Numbered from the stretch's first letter, positions 35,222 through 44,359 are shown. The stretch is 64,000 nt of DNA from Desulfobacteraceae bacterium (GCA_027068085.1 JAMOUQ010000039.1:44515-108514), one strand, 5' to 3'. Made by a program: numbers and translations. The notes: a model not told the origin generated them from the letters alone.

Positions 35222-35920
35222 TCAGTCCAGCAGGTCCAGAGCCTTGCAGGCCGCATCTTGCTGGGCGGCCTTCTTGCTTTTTCCTTCGCCAAGGGTCCGG
35301 ATACCGGCGATCCTGACTTCGGCCTTGAATACCTTGGCGTGATCCGGGCCTGTCTCTGAAACGATCCGGTAGGCCGGGACCGCATGGAGCCTGTTCTGGG
35401 CGATTTCCTGGAGCCTGCTCTTGTAATCCGGGCCGGCCCGGCCGGCAAGCTGGTTGTCGAGGCAGGATTCAAACAGCTTGGTCACCACTTCAAAGGCCGC
35501 CTGAAAGCCACCGTCCAGGTAGACGGCAGCCACGAGGGCCTCCAGGGCGTCTGCCAGGATGGAGTCCTTGTCGTGTCCGCCCGAGAGCTGTTCGCCCTTT
35601 CCCAGTTTTATGTGGGTGCCCAGGCCGATTCTGCGGGCGATGGCCGAAAGCCGGGCCTCGTTGACCAGGTTGGCCCTTACCCGAGAAAGGTCGCCTTCTT
35701 TGAACCCGGGATATTTGAGCATCAGCAGATGGCCCACGGCCAGGTTTATGACCGCGTCACCGAGAAATTCGAGTTTTTCGTTGTCGGTCAGCCGGCTGTC
35801 GTTCTGTTCGTTGACAAAAGAGCTGTGGCGCAGGGCTTCTGCCAGCAGTGCAGGCTGCCTGAAAGTGTAGGAGATCTGTTTTTCCAAAAGATTCAAGTTG
35901 TCAGTGTTGTCGCTGGTCAT
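35222..35920 (-). CDS. rnc: Ribonuclease III
   Basis: Double-strand-specific endonuclease for rRNA and mRNA processing, 232 residues. The signature NEKLEFLGDAVI and the second metal site DALEALVAAVYLDGG are present, followed by a C-terminal dsRNA-binding domain (about 158-230) ending GEGKSKKAAQQDAACKAL. ATG 35920 overlaps the stop of the PHP gene (ATGA). Confidence 0.96.
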   Translation of the reverse strand: MTSDNTDNLNLLEKQISYTFRQPALLAEALRHSSFVNEQNDSRLTDNEKLEFLGDAVINLAVGHLLMLKYPGFKEGDLSRVRANLVNEARLSAIARRIGLGTHIKLGKGEQLSGGHDKDSILADALEALVAAVYLDGGFQAAFEVVTKLFESCLDNQLAGRAGPDYKSRLQEIAQNRLHAVPAYRIVSETGPDHAKVFKAEVRIAGIRTLGEGKSKKAAQQDAACKALDLLD

Positions 35921-36813
35921 AGCTGGTTTTGCCGGTGTTGGGCTATCCGCTGTTTCAGTTTGAGGAAGATTTCATAGGGCACCCGGAAGTCCCCCGAGCC
36001 TTTTCCCAGCTGGATTTCAGGCGTTATGGCTCCATGAAAGTCGGTGCCGCCGGTTACGATCAGCCCGAAACGGCGGGCCATCTCCTTCAGCTTCCCGACA
36101 GCCCGGGGAGGATGCTTGGGATAGAGTGCCTCCAGGCCGTCCAGTCCCATGGCGCTAAGTCCGGCGACCAGGTCTTCCAGGCGCCGGTCGATGGCTTTGA
36201 AAATCAGCCAGGGGTGGGCCAGGACCGCCACTCCGCCTGCCTGGCGGATAGTGGCGATGGCCTGCTCTGCCGGCAGGCGGTACTTGTCGACATATCCCGG
36301 CCGCCCCTTGGCCAGCCAAAGGTCGAAGGCCGAGTCGATATCCTCGACAATACCTTTTTCCACCAGCACCTCGGCAATGTGAGGCCTGCCGGCCGCGCCC
36401 CGGCCGATGCGCCTGTCGACCTCCTGCCGGTCGATATCGATTCCGGCCTGCCTGAGTTTTTCGATTATACGGGGTATGCGCCGGGCCCGGGCCCTGGTAA
36501 GCCGCTCGGTGACTTCCAGCAGTCCGGGCCGGTCAGCGTCGAAACCGTATCCGAGGATGTGGATGCTGCCCGTGTATGCGGTCCCTGCCGGCGGAGCGGC
36601 GCTCAATTCGATTCCGGTAAGAAACTGAAGGGAATCAGGAAGGGAAAGTTTGAGAATTTGCCGGACACCGTCCACAGTATCGTGGTCGGTCAAGGCAATG
36701 GCCGCCAAGCCCTGCCGGGCCGCCAGGGTCACGATGGCCTCGGGTGCGAGTGAACCGTCCGATGCCGTGGAATGAATATGGAGATCTGCTTTTGCCCCTG
36801 TTTCAGAGTCCAA
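35917..36813 (-). CDS. PHP-domain phosphoesterase (RNase AM/YciV-like)
   Basis: A 298-residue PHP-family enzyme. Metal ligands appear in ADLHIHSTASDGS, ALTDHDTVDG, GIELSA, AHPWL and the late GGTDFHG. Family members hydrolyse 3',5'-bisnucleotides or trim 5' ends of rRNA (RNase AM). TTG 36813 is the best start, giving the motif near the N-terminus; it overlaps the dksA end by 11 nt and GGAGG lies about 15 nt upstream, further than ideal. A longer frame to 36927 reads inside dksA and is rejected. Confidence 0.88.
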   Translation of the reverse strand: MDSETGAKADLHIHSTASDGSLAPEAIVTLAARQGLAAIALTDHDTVDGVRQILKLSLPDSLQFLTGIELSAAPPAGTAYTGSIHILGYGFDADRPGLLEVTERLTRARARRIPRIIEKLRQAGIDIDRQEVDRRIGRGAAGRPHIAEVLVEKGIVEDIDSAFDLWLAKGRPGYVDKYRLPAEQAIATIRQAGGVAVLAHPWLIFKAIDRRLEDLVAGLSAMGLDGLEALYPKHPPRAVGKLKEMARRFGLIVTGGTDFHGAITPEIQLGKGSGDFRVPYEIFLKLKQRIAQHRQNQL

Positions 36814-37165
36814 GCGCTTTTTCGTAGGCCTCCTCTTTGGTTTTGCACTCAATGCACTGGGTGGTGACCGGCCGTGCCTTGAGCCTGGCGATGGAGATTT
36901 CCTCACCGCAGGTTTCACAAATACCAAAGGTACCGTTTTCGATCCGCTCCAAAGCCTTTTTGATCTTCTTGATCAGCTTGTGTTCACGGTCGCGGATGCG
37001 CAGCATGAAATTACGGTCAGACTCTAGGGTCGCCCGATCGGTCGGATCCGGGAAATTCTCTTTGGGTGCGGTCATGCCGGATACCGTGTCATCGGCCTGG
37101 CTGAGCAATTCCTGCAAGCGCTTGTTGAGCAGGTCCTCAAAATATTTCAGGTCCTTTTTTTTCAT
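36803..37165 (-). CDS. dksA: DksA/TraR-family transcription factor
   Basis: RNA polymerase secondary-channel regulator, 120 residues. A coiled coil (about 1-80) with DPTDRA.LESDRN, holding the DxxDxA-type tip, precedes the zinc finger CETCGEEI...RPVTTQCIEC. Cooperates with ppGpp in the stringent response. ATG 37165 has GAAGG about 7 nt upstream; TTG 37171 is an alternative. Confidence 0.93.
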   Translation of the reverse strand: MKKKDLKYFEDLLNKRLQELLSQADDTVSGMTAPKENFPDPTDRATLESDRNFMLRIRDREHKLIKKIKKALERIENGTFGICETCGEEISIARLKARPVTTQCIECKTKEEAYEKALGL

Positions 37166-37445
37166 GATCAACCTTCGCTCAGGTTTATTATTTTGCTCTC
37201 TAGAAAAGATTAGCTTTTAATACATCAAGATTTAAATGTAAATAAATATTTCGTCCCCGCAAGCCAGTTTTTCCTTGTTTGGTTATCGGCTTTGTCGTAA
37301 AAATTGTTAATCCAATCCGGGATTGTCAATTACAAAAAGCCCCGGATCTTTCCGGGAACCCCTTTGGCCATTGGAAACGGGGGACGAGCTTTATCTGATT
37401 GCTTTATGGAAAATCGTATATCATCAACACGGGGAGAGTATCCAA

Positions 37446-37682
37446 ATGGCAGACGGCAAAAAGGATTATAAAACAGATTACCGCACCATAACCATCAAGA
37501 CCACCGACGGATCAACCTTGCAGGGCCGGGTCAATATTTCTCCCAATCAGAGGGTTTCGGAGCTATTTACGATTCAGAAAGGACCCTTTGTGGTTCTGGT
37601 GGACGCGACTTTCGGGGATGTAAGCGGCAAGACTCTGTTTATAAACAAAGAACATATCGTCTGGGTCGAACCGGAGGATTGA
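37446..37682 (+). CDS. Small conserved-looking hypothetical protein, 78 residues
   Basis: A small, probably all-beta soluble protein. Strands are predicted around DYRTITIKTTDGSTLQGRVNI, VSELFTIQKGPFVVLVDATF and KTLFINKEHIVWVEPED. The arrangement resembles small SH3/Sm-like beta barrels in which a substituent term (TDGSTLQGRVNI) recalls PilZ or Hfq-like strands; this is only a resemblance. GGGGAG is 9 nt before ATG 37446; the upstream in-frame residues are not used. Divergent from dksA and followed by a hairpin. Confidence 0.72.
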   Translation: MADGKKDYKTDYRTITIKTTDGSTLQGRVNISPNQRVSELFTIQKGPFVVLVDATFGDVSGKTLFINKEHIVWVEPED

Positions 37683-37710
37683 TCCTTTTTGTCGGTTCGC
37701 ATTCTTTCTT

Positions 37711-37742
37711 GTCAGGGTCCGGCAGCCGGTCCGGACCCTGAC
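37711..37742. terminator. Terminator-like hairpin between convergent genes
   Basis: GTCAGGGTCCGG (37711-37722) pairs with CCGGACCCTGAC (37731-37742) with an 8-nt loop. It separates the small plus-strand gene from the end of fabD and overlaps nothing else. T-tract is poor. Confidence 0.6.
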
Positions 37743-37747
37743 CGGTT

Positions 37748-38686
37748 TCATGCCACCGCTTCCAGGAACCTGTCCAAAGAGGCCAGGTCGCTTACGTTGA
37801 AGACAGCCGCCCCATCCACCTGGGGCAGGCATTTTTTCAGCAAGCCGGTCAGAACCCTGCCCGGACCTATCTCCACGTAGATTTCAATTTTCATTTCAGC
37901 CATCTTCTGCATGCTTTCGCACCAGCGAACCGGGTTGCACAACTGTTTGACCATCGCCTGCCGTATGGCGGCCGGATCCGGTTCCGGGGCGGCTGAAAAA
38001 TTGTGGATGACAGGGCTGCCGGGCGGACTGAAGTCGATTGTTTCAAGAAAGTCGGCAAACTCTTTTTCCGCGCCGGCGATCAACTCGCTGTGCCAGGCCC
38101 CGCTTACCTTGAGAGGAATGGCCCTGGCGCCGGCCTCGGAGGCAATCCGGCCGGCCTCTTTTACCGCTTCGGGCTCACCGGTTATCACGATCTGCCGGGG
38201 ACTGTTGTGGTTGGCCACCGATACCTTGCCCATGGAACCGGCCTGCTGCACGCACTTGCCGACCTGTTCCATGTCCAGGCCGACGATGGCCGCCATGGCG
38301 CCCCTGTTGGCGGTCGCCTCGCGGTGCATCAGGCGGCCGCGCTCGAAGACCAGCCGGAGGGCGTCGGCCGGTGTTACCACCTTGGCGGCACACAGGGCGC
38401 TGTATTCTCCCAGGCTGTGCCCGGCCGAAACCGCCGGAGTGACACCGGCCTTTTCAATGGCCGCCAGCAGGGCCAGGTTGACGGCGGTTACGGCCGGCTG
38501 GAGATTGACCGTTTGGGTAAGCTCTTCCATGGGACCTTCAAAACAGAGCTTTTTCACCGGCAGCCCAGAGGCCGCTTCGGCCGCCTCGAAGACGTCCCGG
38601 GCCTCTTGCCGGGCCTTATAGAGGTCACGGCCCATTCCGACTTTTTGGGAACCCTGTCCCGGAAACAAGAAAGCTATGCGTTTCAA
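37748..38686 (-). CDS. fabD: Malonyl-CoA:ACP transacylase FabD
   Basis: Loads malonyl groups onto acyl carrier protein for fatty acid synthesis, 312 residues. LFPGQGSQ starts the domain; the nucleophile is in GHSLGEYSAL and the catalytic His in SGAWHSELI. The TTG at 38686 is preferred: GGAGG is 8 nt upstream, whereas ATG 38701 itself overlaps that GGAGG. It lies last in the run from the DHH gene through hemA, away from other fab genes. Confidence 0.95.
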   Translation of the reverse strand: MKRIAFLFPGQGSQKVGMGRDLYKARQEARDVFEAAEAASGLPVKKLCFEGPMEELTQTVNLQPAVTAVNLALLAAIEKAGVTPAVSAGHSLGEYSALCAAKVVTPADALRLVFERGRLMHREATANRGAMAAIVGLDMEQVGKCVQQAGSMGKVSVANHNSPRQIVITGEPEAVKEAGRIASEAGARAIPLKVSGAWHSELIAGAEKEFADFLETIDFSPPGSPVIHNFSAAPEPDPAAIRQAMVKQLCNPVRWCESMQKMAEMKIEIYVEIGPGRVLTGLLKKCLPQVDGAAVFNVSDLASLDRFLEAVA

Positions 38687-38750
38687 AATGTTATCCTCCA
38701 TTTGCTTGCAGTCGGTTCAAATGGCTTGTGCGGTCCTTCCTTTAGCCGGA

Positions 38751-40025
38751 TCAATCGTCATTGTCCAGATTAAACAACTTGCGGGTGATGTCGATGGAGG
38801 CAGCCCGGTTGCCGTAGCAACCGTCGCTTTTCAGGTAGGCGGTCGGCTCGTGCAGGATCTTGTTGACTATGGCCCGGGCCATCTTGAAAACCGATTCCCG
38901 GTCACGCGCCGACAGGTGATCGATTCCGTTTAGGGTTTTGGCCGCTTCCCGGCGGGCCATCCGGTGGTATTTTTCCCGCAGGGCCACGATGGTGGGCACC
39001 ACATCGAGGCTGTCGTACCACTTGTTGAAGCCGATGACCGCTTCGTCGATGATCCTTTCGGCCTTGACGGCCTCTTTGCGGCGGTCGGCCACGTTCTCTT
39101 CCACGACGCCCTTGAGGTCGTCGATATCGTAGACATAGACATTGCCCAGCCGGTTGATGCCGGGATCAATATCCCGCGGAACCGCTATGTCGATGAAAAA
39201 CAGGGGCCGGTTGCGCCGTTTGCGCCGGACTCCCTTGACCTGGTCCCGGGTAATGACGAAGCCGGGCGCGCCGGTGGAACTGATGATGATATCGGCCTCC
39301 ACGAGGCGCTGGCCGACTTCTTCCATCCGGACCGGGGTGCCTTTGTAGCGCCGGGCAAGGATCACGGCCCTTTCAAAGGTGCGGTTTGCCACCTCGACCT
39401 GTGCCACCCGGTGGCGGATGAGATGTTCCACGGCCAGTTCGGCCATTTCGCCGGCACCGATCATCAGGACCCGCTTGCCTTCCAGGGCGCCGAAAATCTT
39501 GCGGGCCAGCTCGATGGCGGCGTAACTTATGGAGACCGCGTGATCTCCGATGCCGGTTTCGCTGCGCACCCGCTTGGCCACGAAAAATGCCCTGTGAAGC
39601 AGCCGGTTGAGAATCACACCGGATGCCTTCTTTACGGTGGCGCTGCGGTAGGCTTCCTTGAGCTGTCCCAGAATCTGGGGCTCGCCCACCATCATGGAGT
39701 CCAGGCTGGAGGCCACCCGGAACAGGTGGCGGACAGCGTCCCGGCCCCGGTGGAGGTAGAGGGAGTTTTCGAATTTTTTGAGATCGACCTGTTTGTAAAC
39801 GGCCAGGAATTTCTTGGCCGCCGCAACCGCTTCATCCGGCCTGGCCGCGGCCATGATGATTTCCACCCGGTTGCAGGTGGACAGCAGCACGCTTTCTTCG
39901 ATGGCCGGATCGGCTGTCAGGGCCTCCAGGGCCGATTCGGTGTCTGCCGGGGAAAAAGCCAGGCATTCTCTTATATCTACCGGCGCGGTTTTGTGGTTAA
40001 GTCCTATAAGCAGAATTTTTTCCAT
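38751..40025 (-). CDS. hemA: Glutamyl-tRNA reductase
   Basis: First committed enzyme of C5-pathway tetrapyrrole synthesis, 424 residues. LIGLNHKTAPVDIRE and the catalytic cysteine in LLSTCNRVEI are at the N-terminus; the NADPH-binding VLMIGAGEMAELA and the dimerisation helical tail follow. Adjacent to ccsA and a precorrin-2 dehydrogenase, consistent with siroheme and heme supply for sulfite reductase and cytochromes. Confidence 0.96.
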   Translation of the reverse strand: MEKILLIGLNHKTAPVDIRECLAFSPADTESALEALTADPAIEESVLLSTCNRVEIIMAAARPDEAVAAAKKFLAVYKQVDLKKFENSLYLHRGRDAVRHLFRVASSLDSMMVGEPQILGQLKEAYRSATVKKASGVILNRLLHRAFFVAKRVRSETGIGDHAVSISYAAIELARKIFGALEGKRVLMIGAGEMAELAVEHLIRHRVAQVEVANRTFERAVILARRYKGTPVRMEEVGQRLVEADIIISSTGAPGFVITRDQVKGVRRKRRNRPLFFIDIAVPRDIDPGINRLGNVYVYDIDDLKGVVEENVADRRKEAVKAERIIDEAVIGFNKWYDSLDVVPTIVALREKYHRMARREAAKTLNGIDHLSARDRESVFKMARAIVNKILHEPTAYLKSDGCYGNRAASIDITRKLFNLDNDD

Positions 40026-40039
40026 TTGATTACCAAGCC

Positions 40040-40867
40040 TTATTGCTTTGGCTTCATAAACTGTCCGTGATGGCCCTGCAGCAGGAAATTGACCCCCAGA
40101 AAAGTGAACAGCAGGACTGCAAATCCTACGATGGCCATAATCGCTGCCCGTCTTCCGCGCCAGCCCACGGCCAGCCTTTCGTGCAGCAGGGCCGCGTAAA
40201 ACACCCAGGTCACCGCCGACCAGACTTCCTTGGGGTCCCAGGTCCAGAAGTGACCCCAGACCGCCCGGGCGTAAATCATGCCGGTTATGATGCCTATGGT
40301 CAGCAGGGTGAAGCCGGTAACGATACAGGCGTGGCCGGTGGTGTCAAGCCTGTCCAGAGAGGGCAGGCGCCTGAAGAAAAATCCCGGGTTCTTGCGCTTG
40401 ATGGCGTTTTCCTGGAGCAGATAGAGAATGCCGACTCCGCAGGCCAGGGCCAGGGCCGCGTCGCCGAGGAAAATGGTGATGATATGGACCACCAGCCAGA
40501 AACTTTTGAACAAATCCGGCCGGGAAGCCGTTGCCCGGGGCAGGTGGGCGGATGCAACCAGGATCAGGGCCGCCATGGGAGCGGCGTAGATTCCGAGAAT
40601 GTTCACCCGGTAACGGTACTGGAAGACGAGAAAGGCCCCCACCAGGGCCCAGGCGCAGATGGCAAGGGTTTCATGCAGGTTGCCGGCCGGGATGTGGCCG
40701 CAACGGGCGAAAGCGACGGCGATCTCCAGGGTTTGCAGGCCGAAACCGGCGGCCAGCAAACAGCAGCCTGTCTGGCGCAGCCGCTTTTTTTGAAAAAAGA
40801 GAAAGGCAAAGTACCAGGCAGAACTGAGCATGTAACAAAGCACGGCCAGCAGAAATAGCAGTTCCAT
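40040..40867 (-). CDS. ccsA: Cytochrome c assembly protein CcsA/HemX-like
   Basis: Membrane protein of 275 residues with about eight helices. The WWD-like segment GHFWTWDPKEVWSAVTWVFYAALLHERL marks the CcsA/CcmC/HemX superfamily that handles heme for cytochrome c maturation. AAAAGGAAATACC precedes ATG 40867. CcsB/ResB is not adjacent. When next to hemA it is often labelled HemX, so regulation of HemA levels is another possible role. Confidence 0.87.
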   Translation of the reverse strand: MELLFLLAVLCYMLSSAWYFAFLFFQKKRLRQTGCCLLAAGFGLQTLEIAVAFARCGHIPAGNLHETLAICAWALVGAFLVFQYRYRVNILGIYAAPMAALILVASAHLPRATASRPDLFKSFWLVVHIITIFLGDAALALACGVGILYLLQENAIKRKNPGFFFRRLPSLDRLDTTGHACIVTGFTLLTIGIITGMIYARAVWGHFWTWDPKEVWSAVTWVFYAALLHERLAVGWRGRRAAIMAIVGFAVLLFTFLGVNFLLQGHHGQFMKPKQ

Positions 40868-40965
40868 GGTATTTCCTTTTTTTACCTGAATCGGGCGCTT
40901 TTCGGGCTTGCCGGATATGCAAGGCGCAATGGCGGCAAATTTGAAACGCTCGATTTGGCTTTGAG

Positions 40966-41631
40966 CTAGGTGGTCCGGGACATCAGTTGCCGGTAAGCGA
41001 ATCCCGGTCCGAGAACATCCTGCAACACCCTGTCGATCCTTTCGTGATCGCCGGCTTTGATCAGTTCCGGCAGGTCGCTTGCGACCAGCTGCGCGAATAA
41101 TTCCCGGTGCGCTTCAGGGGCATGTCCGGCGGCCAGCAGTTGCTTCCGGATGGCTCCCATCAGCTCCAGAAACCGACCGTATTCTTCGCCGAACCGGTCT
41201 TCCAGTTCCTGCCGCAGGTGTTTGGCAAAGGCCGGACTGCGGCCCGAAGTGGAAACCGAAATAACAAGATCCCCCCTTTGCACCACCGACGGCAGAATGA
41301 AATCACACAGCTCGGGCCGGTCGGCGATATTGCACAGGCAGCCGGTGTGGCGGGCGTCCTGATGGATGCGGCGGTTCAGAGCCTGGTCGTCGGTGGCTCC
41401 GATGACCAGAAACACGCCTTCAAGATCGCCGCTTTCATATTTTTTGCGCAGCAGTTCGATTGCGCCCCGGCCGGCGAGCCGTTCCAGGCGCCGGTCTGTT
41501 TCCGGACTGACGACCTTCACCCTGGCGCCGCATTCCAGCAGGGTTCCGACCTTGCGGGTTCCCACCTTTCCGCCGCCCACCACCAGACAGGCGCGGCCAC
41601 GGACATCCAGGTTTACCGGATAGTAGCGCAT
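40966..41631 (-). CDS. Precorrin-2 dehydrogenase (siroheme synthase N-terminal type)
   Basis: A 221-residue NAD-dependent precorrin-2 dehydrogenase/sirohydrochlorin ferrochelatase-like protein (CysG-N/Met8/SirC type). YYPVNLDVRGRACLVVGGGKVGTRKV is the Rossmann fold; CNIADRPELCDFILPSVVQRGDLVISVSTSGRSPA is the substrate region. It supplies sirohydrochlorin for siroheme and, in sulfate reducers, for the siroheme-dependent heme pathway. AGGAAATTCA precedes ATG 41631. Confidence 0.93.
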   Translation of the reverse strand: MRYYPVNLDVRGRACLVVGGGKVGTRKVGTLLECGARVKVVSPETDRRLERLAGRGAIELLRKKYESGDLEGVFLVIGATDDQALNRRIHQDARHTGCLCNIADRPELCDFILPSVVQRGDLVISVSTSGRSPAFAKHLRQELEDRFGEEYGRFLELMGAIRKQLLAAGHAPEAHRELFAQLVASDLPELIKAGDHERIDRVLQDVLGPGFAYRQLMSRTT

Positions 41632-41652
41632 TGAATTTCCTGCTTTTTCGAT

Positions 41653-42423
41653 TCAGGCGTTCAGGTCGACGGCCGACAGGTCTTCAGCCAGTACCAGGGG
41701 ACCTTTATACGTCGCCCGGCACTGTTTGGCAATATCGACTGCATCGCAGGCCGGGTAAAAGTGGGTCAGGACCAGTTTGGCGGCCCCGGCCTCAGTTGCC
41801 AGCTGTCCGGCCAGGGCCGGGGTCAGGTGCCCGTCGATCTTTTGCTCATCCGGCATGGAAGCCTCGCAGATCAGCAGGTCGCAGCGGCGGGCAAGATCGA
41901 CCAGGCTTTGACAGTATCCGGTGTCACCGCTGTAGACGATGGAGGATCCGTCCGGAGTGTCGATCCTGTAGGCCAGGCTTTCGGGCCGGTGGTTGACCGG
42001 CGCAAAGCCGAGGGTGAAATCCGGCAGGCAGACAGGTCCGCAGCCGGGCAAAAGCTGATGGACCGACCACAGATTCCGGGAACTGGTCAGCCAGTCGCCG
42101 TAGGCCGCCCCAAGTGTACGGAAAAAGGATTCAAACCCGGGTCCGCCAAACAGCCGCACCGGTTTTTTCCGCCGGCTGCCGCCGTATCTGGTGGCAAACA
42201 GAAAGGGTACCAGGTCGGCGCTGTGGTCGGGATGAAAGTGGCTGAGGAGAATGTGGGTAACATCGTCGATGCCCTTGCCGGCCTCCAGCAGGCGCCGGAT
42301 GGTTCCGGGGCCTGCGTCCAGCAGAACAAGACTGGCTCCGGTTGCCAGCAGGACGCTGCAGGAGCTGCGGTCCAGGCGCGGGACGCAGGTGCCCGATCCC
42401 AGAATGGTCAGCCCGGGTTTCAT
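41653..42423 (-). CDS. RNase Z-like MBL-fold hydrolase
   Basis: A 256-residue metallo-beta-lactamase fold protein of the RNase Z/ElaC-like group. It has LGSGTCVPRLDRSS at the start, metal motif LSHFHPDHSAD, YSGDTGYC and VLTHFYPACD near the end. It is shorter than tRNase Z and lacks a clear flexible arm, so tRNA 3' processing is not assured. GGAGG precedes ATG 42423. Downstream gene is the precorrin-2 dehydrogenase. Confidence 0.86.
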   Translation of the reverse strand: MKPGLTILGSGTCVPRLDRSSCSVLLATGASLVLLDAGPGTIRRLLEAGKGIDDVTHILLSHFHPDHSADLVPFLFATRYGGSRRKKPVRLFGGPGFESFFRTLGAAYGDWLTSSRNLWSVHQLLPGCGPVCLPDFTLGFAPVNHRPESLAYRIDTPDGSSIVYSGDTGYCQSLVDLARRCDLLICEASMPDEQKIDGHLTPALAGQLATEAGAAKLVLTHFYPACDAVDIAKQCRATYKGPLVLAEDLSAVDLNA

Positions 42424-42447
42424 TGTTTGCCTCCGGCAGGCGGTGTT

Positions 42448-43458
42448 TTAGCCGCCGGGTTTTCTTTTCTTGGCATAGGTTGCCCTTTGCTCGATCCGCC
42501 GGATGATCCAGCGCCGCATCTGGGCCTGATCGCCGGGATCGACAGCTTCGCTTAATTTTTCCAGGGGCGCTTCGGCCCGGGCCGCGCTTTTGTGACCACC
42601 GGCCTTGCCCCAGGGGCCGAAACTTTCCTTGGCCACCAGGCCGGCGTTTTTGCGCAGGCCGTCGTTACGGAAAATGACGATCAGCCGGTCATGGTAAATA
42701 CCGGAGACGATGCTCCAGGTTATGGAATCCAGATGCATGAAAAAATCGGCTATCAGAACACACAGATCCGGGGATGGTACCGGGCCCAGGTGAACATAAC
42801 AGCGGGCCTTGCGGATGGTATGGGTTTCGATGGCCTTCTGGTAGAACTTGAGAAAAGCGCGCTTGATCTCGGCCTGTTCGATTCTGCGGGCAAGGGCTGT
42901 ATTGGTGTAGCGGAAAAGAAACTGAAAAGCCCTGACATCCTCGATCAGGGCCTGGCGTTCGAAGTTGGCCGTATCTGTCTTTATGCCCAGGTATAGGCCG
43001 GTGGCCAGCTTGGAAGACGGTTTTATGCGGGCCGCCTTCAGATACTCGGTCATCATGGTCGAAACGGCTCCGTAGGCCGGCCGGATGTCGGTGAAGGCGG
43101 CCCTGTGGCCCGTGTCCGGGTGATGGTCGAAAATGGCGGTTATGTCCAGAGGATCGAAAGCCGGATGGTGGTTGGGCTGGGCGTCCACCATGACGACCCG
43201 GCTGAAACGCTCCGGGGCGATCTGGCCGAAGGGCACCATGCCGACGGAAAGAAGGCGGACCATGGCCAGGTTGTCGGGCCGGAGGATTTTGTTGACATTG
43301 GCGATGGTTACCGAGGCAACCCTGCGCCATAACAGGCGTTTTACCGTCATGGCACTGGCGATGGCGTCCGGATCGGCGACTATGGGCACCAGGACGTGGT
43401 CCTCGCCACTGAACAGGTCCAGGAAGCGGCGCAGCTTTTCACGGGCGGAAACAGTCAT
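42448..43458 (-). CDS. DHH-family phosphoesterase (NrnA/RecJ-like)
   Basis: A 336-residue DHH/DHHA1 protein. Metal-binding motifs are ADPDAIASAM, VVMVDAQPNHHP, the DHH signature FDHHPDTGHR and GIKTDTANF; the DHHA1 part contains GGHKSAARAEAP. Such proteins degrade nanoRNAs or cyclic-di-nucleotide products. ATG 43458 is taken as start, TTG 43464 is possible; the ribosome site is weak. First gene of the minus-strand run ending at fabD. Confidence 0.9.
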   Translation of the reverse strand: MTVSAREKLRRFLDLFSGEDHVLVPIVADPDAIASAMTVKRLLWRRVASVTIANVNKILRPDNLAMVRLLSVGMVPFGQIAPERFSRVVMVDAQPNHHPAFDPLDITAIFDHHPDTGHRAAFTDIRPAYGAVSTMMTEYLKAARIKPSSKLATGLYLGIKTDTANFERQALIEDVRAFQFLFRYTNTALARRIEQAEIKRAFLKFYQKAIETHTIRKARCYVHLGPVPSPDLCVLIADFFMHLDSITWSIVSGIYHDRLIVIFRNDGLRKNAGLVAKESFGPWGKAGGHKSAARAEAPLEKLSEAVDPGDQAQMRRWIIRRIEQRATYAKKRKPGG

Positions 43459-43941
43459 ATCCAAAAGGCTTTCTGATTAATTATATTTTCAATTTAACAC
43501 GCTCCGGAAACCCGATTATACATGCAGCCTTTTGTTTTTAACAGATTATTTTTCCGCTGCTCACAGTCTCCTGCCAGGATCTGCCGGATCTGGTCGATTT
43601 CCCGGTGACAAAAGGCGGTGTTCATCCCAAAGAAAAGACAGCCGCGGTGATCGCTTCCCGGCGCCGCTGAAGGTTACCGCCATGGTAACGTTACTTTTTG
43701 TCCCCGGGACGGCGGTTGCGTTACACCGTGGCGGTAACGCCGTTCCTTTTTGCGGAAGTCTTCTTTCCGGACGATATTGTCCGGCAATAAAATAAACCGA
43801 TATCTTAAATAGTTGCACGATTTGCGGCCAAACCTGAGGCGGCTTTTGTGCTTCTTGGCACGGAACTTGATATAATAAAAAACAAAGACCTGAACCTAGA
43901 AGTAAATTCCGGGAAAAAATATAAAAAGAAAGGAGCACGCC
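43459..43941. promoter_or_regulatory. Intergenic region with inverted repeats and a sigma54-like promoter
   Basis: No gene is supported in these 483 bp. GTTACCGCCATGGTAAC (43673-43689) recurs in inverted, slightly longer form at 43720-43738. CCGGAC (43767-43772) pairs with GTCCGG (43779-43784). TGGCAC-N5-TTGA at 43856-43870 resembles a -24/-12 promoter, and a perfect TATAAT overlaps just after it (43872-43877). Confidence 0.5.
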
Positions 43942-44259
43942 ATGAAAGCCAGGAATTGCTGCAAAACGATGGAAATGGAGCTTACCGGTTGGAAGGCCAT
44001 CATCTACGATATAACCCGCAAGATGGAAAAGCTGCCCGGTGGCGAGAAGGCAAAGATTCTGGGCACCATCGAGGACCTGCACATTCTGATCGAAGAGCTG
44101 GACGACAGGATCGAGCAGATCCGCGACAACTGCACGCCCGAGACGGGTATTGACGATATTCAGACCGAGCGTGAAAAGTTCAACGCCGCCATCGGCTCTC
44201 TGAGAGTTACCGCGGAAGAGGCCATGCGTGGCCTGGGAAGCGGAAATTTCGGCGGATGA
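43942..44259 (+). CDS. Hypothetical coiled-coil protein, 105 residues
   Basis: I do not recognise the family. The 105-residue product is soluble and mostly helical (EMELTGWKAIIYDITRKMEKL, then TIEDLHILIEELDDRIEQI) with cysteines near the N-terminus (NCC) and one in the middle, and a glycine-rich end. AAAGGAG is 7 nt before ATG. It is transcribed alone: a sigma54-like promoter is upstream and a strong terminator directly downstream, so high regulated expression of a small protein is plausible. Confidence 0.75.
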   Translation: MKARNCCKTMEMELTGWKAIIYDITRKMEKLPGGEKAKILGTIEDLHILIEELDDRIEQIRDNCTPETGIDDIQTEREKFNAAIGSLRVTAEEAMRGLGSGNFGG

Positions 44260-44286
44260 CCGCCGGAGCTTGGCACGACGGGCGCG

Positions 44287-44321
44287 GATGCGGCGGCCTT
44301 CGGGGCCGCCGCATCATTTTT
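44287..44321 (+). terminator. Strong Rho-independent terminator
   Basis: GATGCGGCGGCC (44287-44298) pairs with GGCCGCCGCATC (44304-44315) around TTCGG and is followed by ATTTTT. It ends the small coiled-coil gene. Confidence 0.92.
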
Positions 44322-44359
44322 GCTTTCAGGACTTGTCAGGAGACCGCAAATAATTTTGC

